DNA of 64,000 nucleotides from Acanthosepion pharaonis. Its lineage: Eukaryota; Mollusca; Cephalopoda; Sepiida; Sepiidae. Position 1 is the stretch's first letter; every line of letters starts with the position of its first letter. A program made the position numbers and the translations under genes. The notes below the pieces were generated by a model. The model was not told the DNA's origin, made no database searches, and saw nothing but the letters and a program-made list of their open reading frames with translations. The stretch is from positions 2,288,501 to 2,352,500 of the forward strand of contig CAHIKZ030000957.1 in the NCBI GenBank assembly GCA_903632075.3. The letters are read 5' to 3'. Positions 11,831 to 21,821 of this stretch are shown one piece after another.

Positions 11831-11912
11831 ACCCATAAACAAAATAAATATGGGATACTTTTTCACCCATAAACAAAATAAATATGGGTTACTTTTTCGC
11901 CCATAAACAAAT
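11831..11912. repeat. Short direct repeat, three units
   Basis: CACCCATAAACAAAATAAAT is repeated with TATGGGATACTTTTT-type spacers near 11831, 11867 and 11900, the last slightly changed (GCCCATAAACAAATAAAT). Confidence 0.7.
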
Positions 11913-11939
11913 AAATGTAATCATAGGAATTACTGAATA

Positions 11940-12160
11940 TGCAACACTATAAAAAAAAATAGTATGGAGCAAGAACAAGAAAGAATTAAGAAGACAGAAG
12001 ATAACAATTGACATTACATTTAAATTTTTGAAGATCAAAGTTGAGTGGAAAGCAAGAAGTCTGAAGAGAATTCTACCAGTGAGAATTGCAAGAAAAGAAA
12101 CCGTTAACCTAGAAATTATGGTTAACATCTGTGGACGATTCAATTGTAAATTGTTGATTA
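11940..12160 (-). pseudogene. Jockey-like LINE 3' end, distal part
   Basis: Minus strand, homologous to 15120-15330: an FRLLAFHSTLIFKNLNVMSIV block is followed by the usual C-terminal tail. It continues the LINE fragment at 12438-12700 across the SINE at 12165-12437. It is frame-shifted and dead. Confidence 0.65.
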
Positions 12161-12164
12161 GTCA

Positions 12165-12437
12165 GTTATGTGACATGCGTGATACATGCTTAGGTGATCA
12201 TGTATCTTTCCATACATGACCATGCAGATTTTTTTCCTCTCAGTAGGCTGTCAACCAAGGCTATACAACCTGGTCTGTCCTGCTGTTTATCCATAGCTGG
12301 TGTGAGAAGAAAAGGATTCATATCTTTCCCAAAGGTATTAGCACGTAAGTGAATGCAGTGGATTCGACAGGAATTCGAACTCGGCTCTCAGATTCCTCAA
12401 TCCGATTCGCTATCCATTACTCCACCGTGCCTACCTG
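12165..12437 (-). mobile_element. tRNA-derived SINE inserted in a LINE
   Basis: Minus strand. The head reads GGCACGGTGGAGTAATGGAT (A-box-like) from about 12434 and GAGTTCGAATTCC (B box) near 12375, then a body with CCATAGCTGG and a tail with GATACATG near 12200-12175. The same order is found at 19262-19575, showing near-full length. It separates two halves of one Jockey-like LINE. Confidence 0.75.
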
Positions 12438-12700
12438 ACAATGATGATCACTTGCGCATACATTCATAAAGTCTACGCACCACATAAGAAAGTTCCTCAG
12501 AACAATTACCGTGAAAATTTTTATAGAAAAAGCACAGAGAATCTACGGCGGTGAGAAAGTGACTGAACAGAGATAACAGGTCAGAACCAATAATATTGCA
12601 GATTCTCCCTTGAATGTAATCAATACTACCACAGTTATTAGAGGCAATATATACTTTACAGTCAGGTGTTTGTAATTCACCCAAGTATTATGACTAAAAC
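12438..12700 (-). pseudogene. Jockey-like LINE 3' end, proximal part
   Basis: Minus frame 12684-12448 carries GRICNIIGSDL and FFYKNFHGNCSEEL, the C-terminal blocks seen in the longer copy at 31789-32720. Truncated at both ends. Confidence 0.7.
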
Positions 12701-12769
12701 CAGAGAATCCTTGGAGTTACTTGAAAGAGACATTCAGAAAGCTACTTGGCTACCCATGAAAATTTGGTG

Positions 12770-12985
12770 AGTGGAAGTTCGAACAGAACCCTTTATTGTG
12801 CCCATCGGATTGTTCTAGTTCCACGTGCCATGCCTCTTTTGGACGCCTCAGTTATTTCTCTTTAACTCAACTCTCCAAGTTTTGGTTCATAAATAATGTG
12901 GCCTGGTATGTAACTCACAACTCTTTGGGTCTAATCACTGGAGCTAAACCAACGTCTTTATCCACTGGGCCATGTGTCCTTGAGA
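12770..12985 (-). mobile_element. Hammerhead-SINE family, tRNA head and body
   Basis: Minus strand. The head reads GGCCCAGTGGATAAAGACG from about 12972, with a B-box-like segment near 12925, and the body contains GAGGCATGGCACGTGGAAC near 12835 and AAAGGGTTCTGTTCGAA near 12785. Same family as 21358-21560, 25945-26260 and 61050-61200. It lies head to head with the plus-strand tails at 12983-13260. Confidence 0.65.
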
Positions 12986-13260
12986 AGCTGAAGAAGGCTG
13001 GGGCGTACAACGGTCGAAACATTGTGAATAGGGCAATGAAGATGAGGATAACAGTCCGAATAATGTAAATAATGCAGGTAATCATAATATCTCATCACAG
13101 AGATATAGACAGATATTGAAGAAAAATTCAAATCACCTGAAGAAGGCCGGAGCGTACAACGGCTGAAACGTTGTGAAGATGGCAATGAAGATGAGGATAA
13201 CAGTCCGAGTAATGTAAATAATGCAAGTAATCATAATACCTCATCTCAGAGATATAGACA
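12983..13260 (+). repeat. Two tandem hammerhead-SINE tails
   Basis: Two units, each with a CTGAAGAAGGC(T/C)GG box, GTACAACGG, GAAAC, then AATGAAGATGAGGATAACAG and AATAATGCA(G/A)GTAATCATAAT, beginning at 12988 and 13137. The first has a weak stem I; the second is intact (next entry). Confidence 0.75.
13132..13177 (+). ncRNA. Hammerhead ribozyme motif, SINE-tail type
   Basis: UCAC (13133-13136) pairs with GUGA (13173-13176) as stem I. Core CUGAAGA from 13137, extra A, stem II GGCCG/CGGCU, GAAA at 13165-13168, two-base-pair stem III, predicted cut after GUU at 13172/13173. All core bases are canonical. Confidence 0.55.
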
Positions 13261-13269
13261 GAGTTTGCA

Positions 13270-14190
13270 GGTTGTTCAAATAGACAATGGTACTAACAGT
13301 AATTTCAACTGGCCTCAGTCATTCTCAAGAATTAAAGTCCTGTAGTGACTTTGTCTGTCTATTGAACTTAAAAGAAAAGATGCTGTGAATTTGTTGCTTG
13401 TGTATTTTTAATTCCCTGCTTTAAATATTTTATCAGATGTATATTCTGCGAGCATCTTTTTAAAAAAAACATCTATCATATTCAGATAAAACTGCTTCGA
13501 ATTCTCACAAATATTTTTATTAAAACCAGAAACTTGTTATTTCACGGAACAATTTTGGAAGCTACTTGACTAATGAAAAATTAACTTGACACTTGATAAA
13601 TATTAAGGAAAAAGAAATTACGGGTCAGCCTCCGAAAACCTCATAGTAGTAACAGAAGGTTAATAAAATATTGCAAATTAGATATCATTTTTCATTCTCA
13701 CTAATCTTATGAGTAAAAATAGAAATACATTTGAGTTACTTTATAGATGTATTCAGAAAGTAATTTGACTAATCATGAAAATTTGACCTGATAAATATTA
13801 AAGAGAAAGATTTTGTGGAATATTCGAATACCGTCTGGTACGAACGGAAATTAAAATATTCTAGGATTTTAACTAACATTGCTGATTGTGTAGTTTTTAA
13901 TTCATTGCTTTAGGTCTTTCCTCAGACGTATATTTCTCAGACGTATTTATGAGTTCGAATTTTCAAAACACACTCTGTTGTGTACAAATAACACAGCTTG
14001 TTATTCACAAAAATATTATAGCTAAAACTTGAAACTCCTTGACTGAAGTGTTCAGAAAGCGATTTGACTTATCATAAATGACAAACTTGCCATTGGTCAA
14101 TATTAAGAGCAAACAATTTACGACTTGTTCAAACACCCGACGATACTAACAGAAGATTAAATACCCGCGGCTTTTAATCTATCCTAACAA
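13270..14190. repeat. Diverged tandem duplication of a 480-490 bp block
   Basis: The order ...GTGTATTTTTAATTCCCTGCTTTA, CAGATGTATATTCT, TTGTTATTTCACG, GCTACTTGACTAAT, TTGATAAATATTAA... near 13395-13620 recurs in diverged form near 13885-14110, with an extra partial unit near 13735-13830 and another landmark at 12735. I cannot assign a family. No coding frame. Confidence 0.4.
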
Positions 14191-14194
14191 TTAA

Positions 14195-14197
<3 letters not shown>

Positions 14198-14256
<59 letters not shown>

Positions 14257-14281
14257 TGTGTGTGTGTGTGTGTGTGTGTGT
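14198..14281. repeat. (TA)n then (TG)n microsatellite
   Basis: About 56 bases of TA followed by GTGTG to 14281. Confidence 0.95.
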
Positions 14282-14289
14282 TGAGTAAT

Positions 14290-14476
14290 GAAAATATTGG
14301 TAATCCGTATGGATAATCAGAAGGAGGATAAGATCCATAGAGCTCAATATTAAATCAGAGCGAATAATTTAATTTAAAGAAAATCAGACAAATTTAAGTT
14401 TCCTTAAGGTTATAATTTATTTCACCATGGATCTTCTTGTTCCCTGGATCATCAGATCTCACGCCCAAGTATGAAA

Positions 14477-14535
<59 letters not shown>
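14290..14535. repeat. Dispersed repeat with GAGCTCAAT landmark, flanked by (TA)n
   Basis: Contains GGTAATCCGTATGGATAATC, AGAAGGAGGATAAGATCC, AGAGCTCAAT and TTTCCTTAAGGTTATAATTT. Related copies lie at 32880-33065 and, inverted, at 55900-56090. All three abut (TA)n arrays, suggesting that the family has a (TA)n at its end or inserts into them. Confidence 0.55.
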
Positions 14536-14840
14536 TCCAGATGTTTTTAATCAGTTCACCCTGTGCAAGGCAAGGTAATCAAGCCACTAAGACACAAGGG
14601 TTTTACAGAGTTTGAAAGAATAAGAAAAACTGAGAAATATTATTAAGGAACGAGAAGTATAGAGGAGTAATCGAGAAGACAGTAGATAACGATTGACATT
14701 GCATTTGTATTTTTTACGATCAAAGTTGGATGGAAAGCCATTTAAAGTTTAAAATGATGAGACCTTGCCGTCAATCTAGTATTGCGCTTAAATTCATTAA
14801 TTCTAGGTACTATAGCGAAGGGTTTATCCGAACAATTAAC
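14535..14840 (-). pseudogene. Jockey-like LINE 3' end
   Basis: Minus strand: NCSDKPFAIVPRINEFKRNT and TRLTARSHHF blocks (about 14860-14742), a short C-terminal tail, then a 3' UTR reading on plus GCAAGGCAAGGTAATCAAGCC near 14565. It is a second copy of the element at 15030-15720. Confidence 0.65.
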
Positions 14841-14846
14841 GTCAAA

Positions 14847-14925
<79 letters not shown>
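14847..14925. repeat. (TA)n then (TG)n microsatellite
   Basis: About 46 bases of TA then about 34 of TG. Confidence 0.95.
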
Positions 14926-14928
<3 letters not shown>

Positions 14929-15029
14929 TCGTCAAATACAATTAAATGGTTTGAAAAAATAAGTTTATTCGTCATATGAGGTGATTTATGATTTTATTTT
15001 CATATATATATATATATAGTTTTAAAATA

Positions 15030-15720
15030 TGTTTAATTAGTTCACCCCATGCAAGGCAATAAAGCCACTAAGACACAAGGGGTTTACTGAGTTTGAAGCA
15101 ATAAGAAAACTGAGAAACATTATTAAGGAACGAGAAGTATAGAAGAGTAATCAAGACGACAGTAGATAACGATTGACATTGCATTTGTATTTTTTAAGAT
15201 CAAAGTTGGATGGAAAGCAAAAAACCGGAAGGCAGTTCCACAAGCAAAAAATGCGAGAAAAGAAACAGTTATCATTGAACTAGCCATTTCAATTGTAAAA
15301 TGATGAGACCTAGCTGCCAATCTAGTACTACGCTTATATTTATAAAGTATATGTACCAAAGAGGGGGGTTTATCCGAACAATTACCATGAAAGTATTTAT
15401 ATTTTAAAAAAAAGCACAAAGACGCTATATTACGTCGGTGCGAAAGTGACTGAAGCCGAGATGTCAGGACAGATCCAATAATATTGCTGATTCTTCTTTG
15501 GATTTTATCAAGAATCTCTAAATATTCAGCACCGAACGATATATGGTAGGAAAATTCAAGGTAAGGAAGAATGGTAGTGTTATAAATATGTAAAACTTAG
15601 CTAGGAACCGGCAAAGTGACAGAAATGCAACCTTTGAAGTTTTTTGTGATCTAGGAATCACAACTTGTAAAGTGTGTGTTGTTAATAGAAAATCGGTCGA
15701 TGGCACTGGCAAAAACTACA
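15030..15720 (-). pseudogene. Jockey-like LINE C-terminal region and 3' UTR
   Basis: Minus strand. Read from 15720: a degenerate RT thumb and connection segment with ILPYLEFSYHISFG, LDKIQRRISNIIGS, LTSRLQSLSHRRNIASLCFF, KYFHGNCSDKPPSLV, RSTRLAARSHHF and TLILKNTNAMSIV, then the 3' UTR with GCAAGGCAATAAAGCCACT at 15050. Several frameshifts. Compare 31789-32720 for the same order on plus. No catalytic RT motif. Confidence 0.75.
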
Positions 15721-15869
15721 CTTGTGAAGAATTTATGCAAAGAACTCTTTTACTTTTGAAAAAAAAGTGGGGAAATACAAATCGGCTCGTAAAATATGCG
15801 CTTTATCAGCAAGTCAGAATAAAGTGGATAGAATCTTGACTGATTTCATTCGTGGATGTGCAAGAATTG

Positions 15870-16010
15870 TAATGAATAGCAGCTCTGAATAAAACATTAG
15901 AGAGCCGAGTCCGAATTGCAGTTGGATCCGTTCCGTTTCCTTATGCGCAAATACATTATGAAAAAAAGTATTAATCTATCTCCCCCAGCTATGGGCTAAA
16001 AGAATTTATA
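15870..16010 (+). mobile_element. Truncated tRNA-derived SINE
   Basis: GAGAGCCGAGTCCGAATTGCAG (B-box region) at 15900 and CTCCCCCAGCTATGGG at about 15980 match the SINE at 19262-19575. The head is damaged and the tail is missing. Confidence 0.6.
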
Positions 16011-16382
16011 TCAAGAAAAGAAATAATAAAATCTAAAAAATCGTTAATGTTATATCCATTAAAAAAAAAAAAAAAATTACAATCTGTTTCTGTTTTAAAT
16101 AACAATGGGTTGGTAAACCCTAATAAAATAAATGAATCAACAATTCAAAAAAAAATCTCTATAATGTTAACTAAATTCTCTTCACATATCCCCCAAAAAT
16201 TTGTTGGGTGAATTTTAGTATTAAAAATCTCACCGTTAGCTCACCGTTAATATTCCTGGGTTAAAAATGATTAGCGATGAATATAGAGCTACATTGGACG
16301 AACTTGATGCCTGGAATAGACGTTAAAAAAAACAACCTTAAGAGGAAAAATATAGGCTCCTTCAAAGATAGGAGTAGATAGG

Positions 16383-16383
<1 letters not shown>
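16011..16383. other. Unassigned AT-rich stretch
   Basis: Poly(A) at about 16062-16075 and no other recognisable feature. Confidence 0.4.

Positions 16384-16443
<60 letters not shown>
16384..16443. repeat. (CA)n microsatellite
   Basis: About 30 perfect CA units. Confidence 0.97.
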
Positions 16444-16445
<2 letters not shown>

Positions 16446-16639
16446 CCCGGAGTTTTGAACAGGAGTAGAGGTTTATCCCTTGTTACCTGTTTAGGATTGG
16501 ATTTCCCGTTCCTTCTAAAGTTTGATTCCTTCTAAAATTTGATTCAGCTCTGTATTCTTAACGCTTGTATTATGCTAATATAAGTTCACTCAGTAGCCCT
16601 CTAACTTGAGTAGCTCTTGGGCCTTATATTGGCTGAACA

Positions 16640-16860
16640 TTAGTAAACAAAAAATCAGAGAATTATTATTAGTTCTCTTTATTCTTCTTTTATATGCATG
16701 TCCGCTTTGAACATGAACGATCACGGCTCTCCACAGCTTTCTTTTTTTCTTTTATGTCTAAACAGTCATTGACTCTTTATCATAACACTTTCTTCTCTTT
16801 CTTCCAGCTGTTTACACAAACTTGCTATGTATGATAGCGTAAGGTTTGTATATGACTGTT
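16640..16860 (-). pseudogene. RTE-clade LINE 3'-terminal fragment
   Basis: Inverted relative to 20150-20310, with shared blocks TCTTTATTCTTCTTT, TGAACGATCACGGCTCTCCAC and CAGTCATTGACT. The GATCA(C/T)GGC(T/C)CTCCACA segment is the complement of the Arg-Lys-Leu-Trp-Arg-x-Met-Ile end of the RTE ORF seen better at 50895-51165. Confidence 0.5.
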
Positions 16861-17006
16861 TGTCAATTCAAGAAATGTGAAAGCACGAGAAACAAAAGAT
16901 GAAACAGCGATTAACATTTTTTACGCAAACGGATAGCAGAACAAAGAGAAATGGTAAAGTGTTAAAAAAAAAAATACGGTTAATTTGCAGTATAAGTTCC
17001 ATTCGT

Positions 17007-17787
17007 CCCCGGTATTGACAATATACCATTCTGGTGTGAAATTGCCTGGTTATTTCGAAAATGACATTAAAACATTGCGCTCTGTTACTGTTTTCGATTT
17101 ATCGTCAATGTAAGTTCGATCTATTTCGCGTTGTCCGGCCGCCATTACTGGCGTAGTTTACGTACGATATCCTCTAGTAATAATGCGCGGAAGCTTTACT
17201 TAGTTAACGGCCTTTTTACAGCGTTTCGTATCTTACCCGTCTTGATTACTGCGCGATTTTCGCGGACGTTATTTCAACATACGTTTATTTTTTAAAATGA
17301 AGTTTTAAATGAATAGTATTTTTTCTTAATTCTCCTTAATAAATCTGCTTATAGCTAATGAAACAGAATCTCACCCTAGAATGTAATTTACGAAGCTTTA
17401 AATTCAAAAAAATTTCACGACACAAAAAAAAACATCGTTGAAAAAAAAAACGAAAAAAAAATCATTTTTTTTTTACTTTTCAGGCACGTAATTTGTATTT
17501 TATGTTGATTATTTGATTTTACGTTTTTTCGCGCATTATTTCGGGCATTCAAATTTCTCGCATTGCGCAGTAATCAAGACAAGTGAAGCTTCCGCGCCGC
17601 ATGACTTCACGAGGCAAACGTATGAAAACAACGCCAGTAATGGCGGACGTTCTATATACACGACGAGAAAGAAGTTGAACCTACATTGACCATAACTTCT
17701 AAACAGTAATCGAGCGAAACGTTTTAATGTCAGTTTCGAAATAACAAGGAAATTTTCACACCAGAATGGTATATTCTCAATACGGGC
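17007..17787. mobile_element. Long terminal inverted repeat element, about 780 bp
   Basis: The left arm begins CCCCGGTATTGACAATATAC at about 17007 and its complement ends at about 17787. Paired landmarks are TACCATTCTGGTGTGAAA, TTATTTCGAAA, GACATTAAAAC, CCGCCATTACTGGCG (17151 and 17633 region) and GCGCGGAAGCTT. Arms exceed 200 bp with moderate divergence. No transposase frame inside, so it is a foldback or MITE-like element. Its centre has A-rich and T-rich runs. Confidence 0.7.
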
Positions 17788-18785
17788 GGCTTTTGGTGCT
17801 TATACCTAAAAATACTTAGTGCAACAAAAGACAGGAAGCTGTTTAGGACCATCATCCATGTTTTTAATATAGGATCCGTAAATGTTTTCTTTTCGTGAGG
17901 GGTCTTGATGCTTTGGCATTTCAAGTAATGTGTTCTTGATCTAATGTACTTTATCCACAACTCTTACTGTTTTATACCTACAAGACCACATTGGCAGAGT
18001 TTTGGATTTATGTGCCATTTAGATCTCTGACTAATGCGATACCTTTGAAGAGGGTATATCTTTTGAGACTGTCTTGTAGAGCCTCTGAATCATTTATTTC
18101 TGGTTTTGTTATATTAGACAGCAAGATTCAGGAGCTGCTCATAACAATGGACGTAGATGGTAAACGTCGAACACTCCTTCGTTCTTGCTGCCAAATTTCT
18201 GTGAATACCAGTCATATTTTCTGCACCGTCAAAACAATCTCACACAATACTGTCAAGTTCTAACTTCACCTAGTGTACATATTTTTACTAACTCATAAAG
18301 AACACTTCCTTCGGTAGAAAAAAAAATGGCGTTACCTAAAATCCAACGAAAGACATCTGGACATCGTCTTCAAAGATGTGTCTGAGGTTTATTGCGATTT
18401 GCTCGGCAGTCAGGTTCCCCCGATGGAATCAACGCTCACGTGTGCGTAACTAAGACGTAGCGGACGACATTGGGCCGGATAGGTCTACTTGCCGGAGACT
18501 TGTTACCCATGAATGAATACTTTAAGCCCAAATGTTGATATTTAACCGAGACACGTGACAAGAGGTGATGAGGTGCCCAGCTGAGTAGCGACCCAACGAC
18601 CTCACACAATCATGGGGTCAATGTTGACAATAGTTTGATATTCATTAAAAATACTGCAGTATCCTGAATTTGTTTTCGCATTTTCTGCGTTCCTGCCTAA
18701 ACCCAACTAACAAAATGGCGTTGCTACACCGAAACTACAACGTTATAGAGATTGCAAAAAGATAATTTTGTAGACTTCCACAGTT
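17788..18785. other. Unassigned stretch with an unrecognised 90-codon frame
   Basis: The plus frame 17991-18263 has normal-looking composition but no recognisable domain, no splice context and no copy elsewhere in the window. 18300-18660 is less AT-rich and may be a repeat, but I cannot assign it. Confidence 0.3.
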
Positions 18786-19690
18786 TACAGGCAACGTTGC
18801 TATGTAACGTTGCAAATACGTTGGCTTATAACGTTGCAAGTACGTTACCTTGTAAGAATGGAAATAAGTTGCCTTGTATCGTAATAAATATGTTGCTTTG
18901 TAACGTTGCATATAAGTTGACTTGTACGTTGCAAATAAGTTGTTTTATATCGTTACAAATATGTTGCATTGTAGCTATGCAAAGTTGCCTTCTAACGTGG
19001 CGAATTAGCGTGTATCGTTACAAATATGTTGCCTTGTAACGTTGCAAATAAGTTGTCTAGTAACGGTGCAAATAAGTTGCCTGGTAACGTTACAAATAAG
19101 TTGCATTGTATCGTTGCAAATAAGCTATCTAGTAACGCTGAAAATAAGTTGCCTTGTAATTTTGGAAAATAAGCTGTCTTGTATCGTTGCAAATTACTTG
19201 GTTTGTAACATGACAAATAAGTTGTCTTGTATCGTTGCAAATTAGCTGCTTTGTAATGTGATAGGAGGCACGGTAGAGTAATGGATAGCGGCTCGAATTG
19301 AAGAATCGGAGAGCCGAGTTCGAATTCCAGCCGAATCCATTACATTCACTTACGTACTAATACCCTTGAGAAAGATATGAATCCTCTTCTTCTCTCCCCC
19401 AGCTATGGGTAAATAGCAGGACAGACTGGGTTCTATAGCCTTGGATAGCAACTGGCCTACCGTAGAAAGAAATGGCAACCTACTGCTGGAAAAAAATCTG
19501 CCTGGTCAGTCATGTATCGAAAGATACATGATCACCCAAGTGTGTATCACGCATAGCACGTAACTGACTGACTGTATCGTTGCAAATAAGTTGCTTTGTA
19601 ACGTTGCAAATACGCTGCCTTTTAACTTTACAAGACAGTGATGTTGCCTTATAAAGTTGCAAATTCGTTACCTTTTAACGTTACATTAAC
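18786..19690. repeat. Minisatellite of about 24 bp, interrupted by a SINE
   Basis: Degenerate units of the type AACGTTGCAAATAAGTTGCC with TTGT spacers run from 18790 to about 19257 and resume from 19578 to about 19685. The interruption is the SINE at 19262-19575. Unit length varies around 24 bp. Confidence 0.8.
19262..19575 (+). mobile_element. tRNA-derived SINE, near full length
   Basis: The head has GGCACGGTAGAGTAATGGAT (A-box-like) and GAGTTCGAATTCC (B box). The body has CTCCCCCAGCTATGGG and GGGTTCTATAGCCTTGGAT, and the tail has GATACATGATCAC. It sits cleanly inside the 24-bp minisatellite. This is the best SINE reference copy in the window for this family. Confidence 0.8.
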
Positions 19691-19950
19691 AGAAAAATTA
19701 TATACATTATTTACATTATTCAGACTACTGTCCTCATCTTTGTCAGCATATTTATCACAACGTTTCGGCCGTTGTACGCTCCGGTCTTCTTCAGGTGGTT
19801 GGAATGTCGAACTGAACCCTTTATTTCGCTCACTGGGGTAGACTGTTCTGTAAAAAGGCCGAAACATTGTGATAAATATGGCGACAAAAGATGAGGACAA
19901 TAGTCAGAATAATGTAAATAATGTACATAATACCTCATCTCAGAAATATT
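19690..19950. repeat. Head-to-head hammerhead-SINE tails
   Basis: Minus-strand tail and body (19695-19850) meet a plus-strand 107-bp-type tail (19855-19950), giving an inverted repeat with short spacer. A hammerhead motif lies on the minus half. Confidence 0.65.
19754..19797 (-). ncRNA. Hammerhead ribozyme motif, SINE-tail type
   Basis: CAC/GUG stem I of 3 bp, core CUGAAGA (19794-19788), extra A, stem II about GACCG/CGGCC with one mismatch, GAAAC (19766-19762), two-base-pair stem III, predicted cut after GUU at 19759/19758. Confidence 0.45.
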
Positions 19951-20149
19951 ATAAAATTTCAAACATTTTTTAGAACGTACATTCGTAATGTAAGTTATTG
20001 ATACTTAATTAAAAAATACGAAAAGTGCAGTTGAAATTTCTGTGAGATAAGGGGTGGGGGGACGTGGGGAACTTAACACTCATCAGACATATTAAAAGAA
20101 GCTGGTTCGGCAGAAAAGACTACCCTACATAATAAGTTTGTTTGAATAG

Positions 20150-20310
20150 ATGGTAGAACAAGGAGAAAGTGTTATGGTAAAAAGTCAATGACTGCTTAGA
20201 CCTAGAAAGAACAGAACGTTGTGGAGGGCCATGATCATTCATGTCCTAATGTACTAAGGGGACATGGCTATTAAAGAAGAATAAAGAGAACATATAATAA
20301 TTCACTGAAT
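20150..20310 (+). pseudogene. RTE-clade LINE 3'-terminal fragment
   Basis: Plus strand: a frame-shifted version of the RTE end, GTGGAGGGCCATGATC (Val-Val-Glu-Gly-His-Asp) then ATGTCCTAATGTACTAAGGG. Inverted partner of 16640-16860. Confidence 0.5.
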
Positions 20311-20489
20311 TTATCTAACTTTGAAGTGACCAGTGAAATTTTCTCCTACAATAAAGTTTGGATTTTTCCATAAATGATTCTATGACAACCATAAAAGTGC
20401 ATCCAATGTAGCAAGACATTAATCGCTCAGCATTTTCATGTTTTTCTTAGGCTAGGAATTTTAACAGCCATCTTTGAGATTTTTTAATA

Positions 20490-20950
20490 TTAGAATTCAC
20501 CCAACGCAATGCCAGAGAGCCACTCAACGCAGTGCAATACAGATAAAATGGTAATGCTTAATGAAATGGATGTGTGACATGAATGGAAATGAAGGTGACA
20601 AGAAATTAAGATACGGAGAAAAGATGGCAACTGACTTTTGATTTGAAAATTCGAGATTGAAGTGTTGATGGAAGCAACCACGCGGGATTCTGTTCCAGAA
20701 AGTGGCACTTCTCGCAAAGTAGCTGTTTGAGTGAAATTTTCTTCTTGCACCTCGAACAGAAGAAAGAAGGATGACCGGGTTCCGTGCACGAGACATACCA
20801 TATGTTCATACAAAAGTCTGAACTGGTGGGACTAAAGAATAAAGCCAACCTAAACGTTTTTTTATCATTTCGCCTCAAGCAAGGCAATAAAGCCACTACG
20901 AGGTAGGTGGTGTTACTGAGTGTGGAATAATATAAAATAAAAAAAAACAT
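20490..20950 (-). pseudogene. CR1/Jockey-like LINE 3' ends
   Basis: Minus strand. Overlapping frames give RARNPVILLSSVRGAR, FARSATFWNRIPRG and QHFNLEFSNQKS, the usual C-terminal pattern of CR1/Jockey-type ORF2 (a small Arg-rich block, then WN-x-(I/L)-P, then FK-x-R). The 3' UTR motif GCAATGCCAGAGAGCCACT is at about 20507. A second 3' UTR start, GCAAGGCAATAAAGCCACTA, is at about 20880 and is cut by the (TA)n at 20964. Confidence 0.6.
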
Positions 20951-20959
20951 TATTAAGGA

Positions 20960-20963
<4 letters not shown>

Positions 20964-21031
<68 letters not shown>
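20964..21031. repeat. (TA)n microsatellite
   Basis: About 34 TA units, the longest nearly pure TA tract in the first third of the window. Confidence 0.97.
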
Positions 21032-21033
<2 letters not shown>

Positions 21034-21034
21034 C

Positions 21035-21200
21035 TGAGATGAGGATTGTAATTATTTACACTATTTACGTTGTTCGGACTATTGTCCTCATTTTCGTTTC
21101 AGGACGTTTCAGCTGTTGTACGTTCTGGCCTTCTTCAGGTGATTGGAATTTCGAAGTAAACCCATTATTTCGTCTAAAGGTGTAGAGTGTTCTAGTTTCA
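21035..21200 (-). repeat. Hammerhead-SINE tail, decayed
   Basis: Minus strand: CUGAAGA core complement at 21132-21138 with a good AUCAC stem I strand, but the other stem I strand is changed (CUGA at the cut site), so this ribozyme is broken. Confidence 0.55.
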
Positions 21201-21357
21201 CGTGCTATGCCTCTTCTGAATGTCTCGGTGTCAGTTATTTACTATGGAATGCCAGAGAAAAACAATAACAACAAAATTGTAATATGAGCTTTGTAAAAAA
21301 CTCTTACTGAGACATTAGGTTCATAAGTCCCCAAAATTCATATGCTGAATACAAGAA

Positions 21358-21810
21358 CCCATGGCCCAGTAGATAAAAGTGTTGGTTTGAATACAGCGAC
21401 TTGAGTTCAATACCTGGCTACAGCTGTGGTGAACAAAAACTTGGATAGTTAAGTTAAAGGGAGATAACTGATGCTGAAACATCCGGAAGAGGCATGGCAC
21501 GTGAAACTAGGACAATCTACCCCGGGGGATGAAATAAAGGGTTCAGTTCAAAATTCCAATCACCTGAAGAAGGCCGGAATGTACAACGGCCGAAACGTCG
21601 TGAAAATGGCAACGAAAAGATGGACACCAGTCCGAATAATGTAAATAGCGTAAATAATTATAATACCTCATTCAAAAATATAGACAGATCCTGAAGAAGG
21701 CCGTAGCGTACAACGGCCGAAACGTCGTGCATATGACAACGAAGATAAGGACAACATTCCGAACAATGTAATTATTGTAAATAATTACATCTCAGAAACA
21801 TAGATTGATA
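21358..21810 (+). mobile_element. tRNA-derived SINE with two hammerhead tails
   Basis: The head reads GGCCCAGTAGATAAAAGTG (A-box-like, 21364) and TTGAGTTCAATACC (B box, about 21401). The body has AGTTAAAGGGAGATAACTGA and GGCATGGCACGTGAAACTAG, then AAAGGGTTCAGTTC. The 3' part is a hammerhead unit (21559-21604), a tail, a second hammerhead unit starting at 21691 and another tail to about 21806. The unit spacing is about 127 bp, which is the 107-bp unit plus the stem II hairpin. It encodes no protein and would depend on a LINE for movement. Confidence 0.7.
21559..21604 (+). ncRNA. Hammerhead ribozyme motif in the SINE tail, GUC cut site
   Basis: UCAC (21560-21563) pairs with GUGA (21600-21603). 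Core CUGAAGA starts at 21564, with one extra A, stem II GGCCG/CGGCC perfect, GAAA at 21592-21595, two-base-pair stem III CGU, and C17 at 21599 with the predicted cut at 21599/21600. All conserved core bases are present. Confidence 0.6.
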
Positions 21811-21821
21811 TCAAATAAAAG

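Noticed and set aside
17991..18263. 90-codon frame with normal composition
   Set aside because: No domain, no splice context and no similarity I can name; listed only as unassigned.
21358..21430. Functional tRNA gene
   Set aside because: Boxes are present but the cloverleaf is incomplete and the sequence continues into the SINE body shared with other copies.
21686..21730. Second hammerhead in the SINE at 21358-21810
   Set aside because: Core and stem II are good but stem I (GAUC against GUGC) pairs at only one or two positions; counted as a decayed unit.
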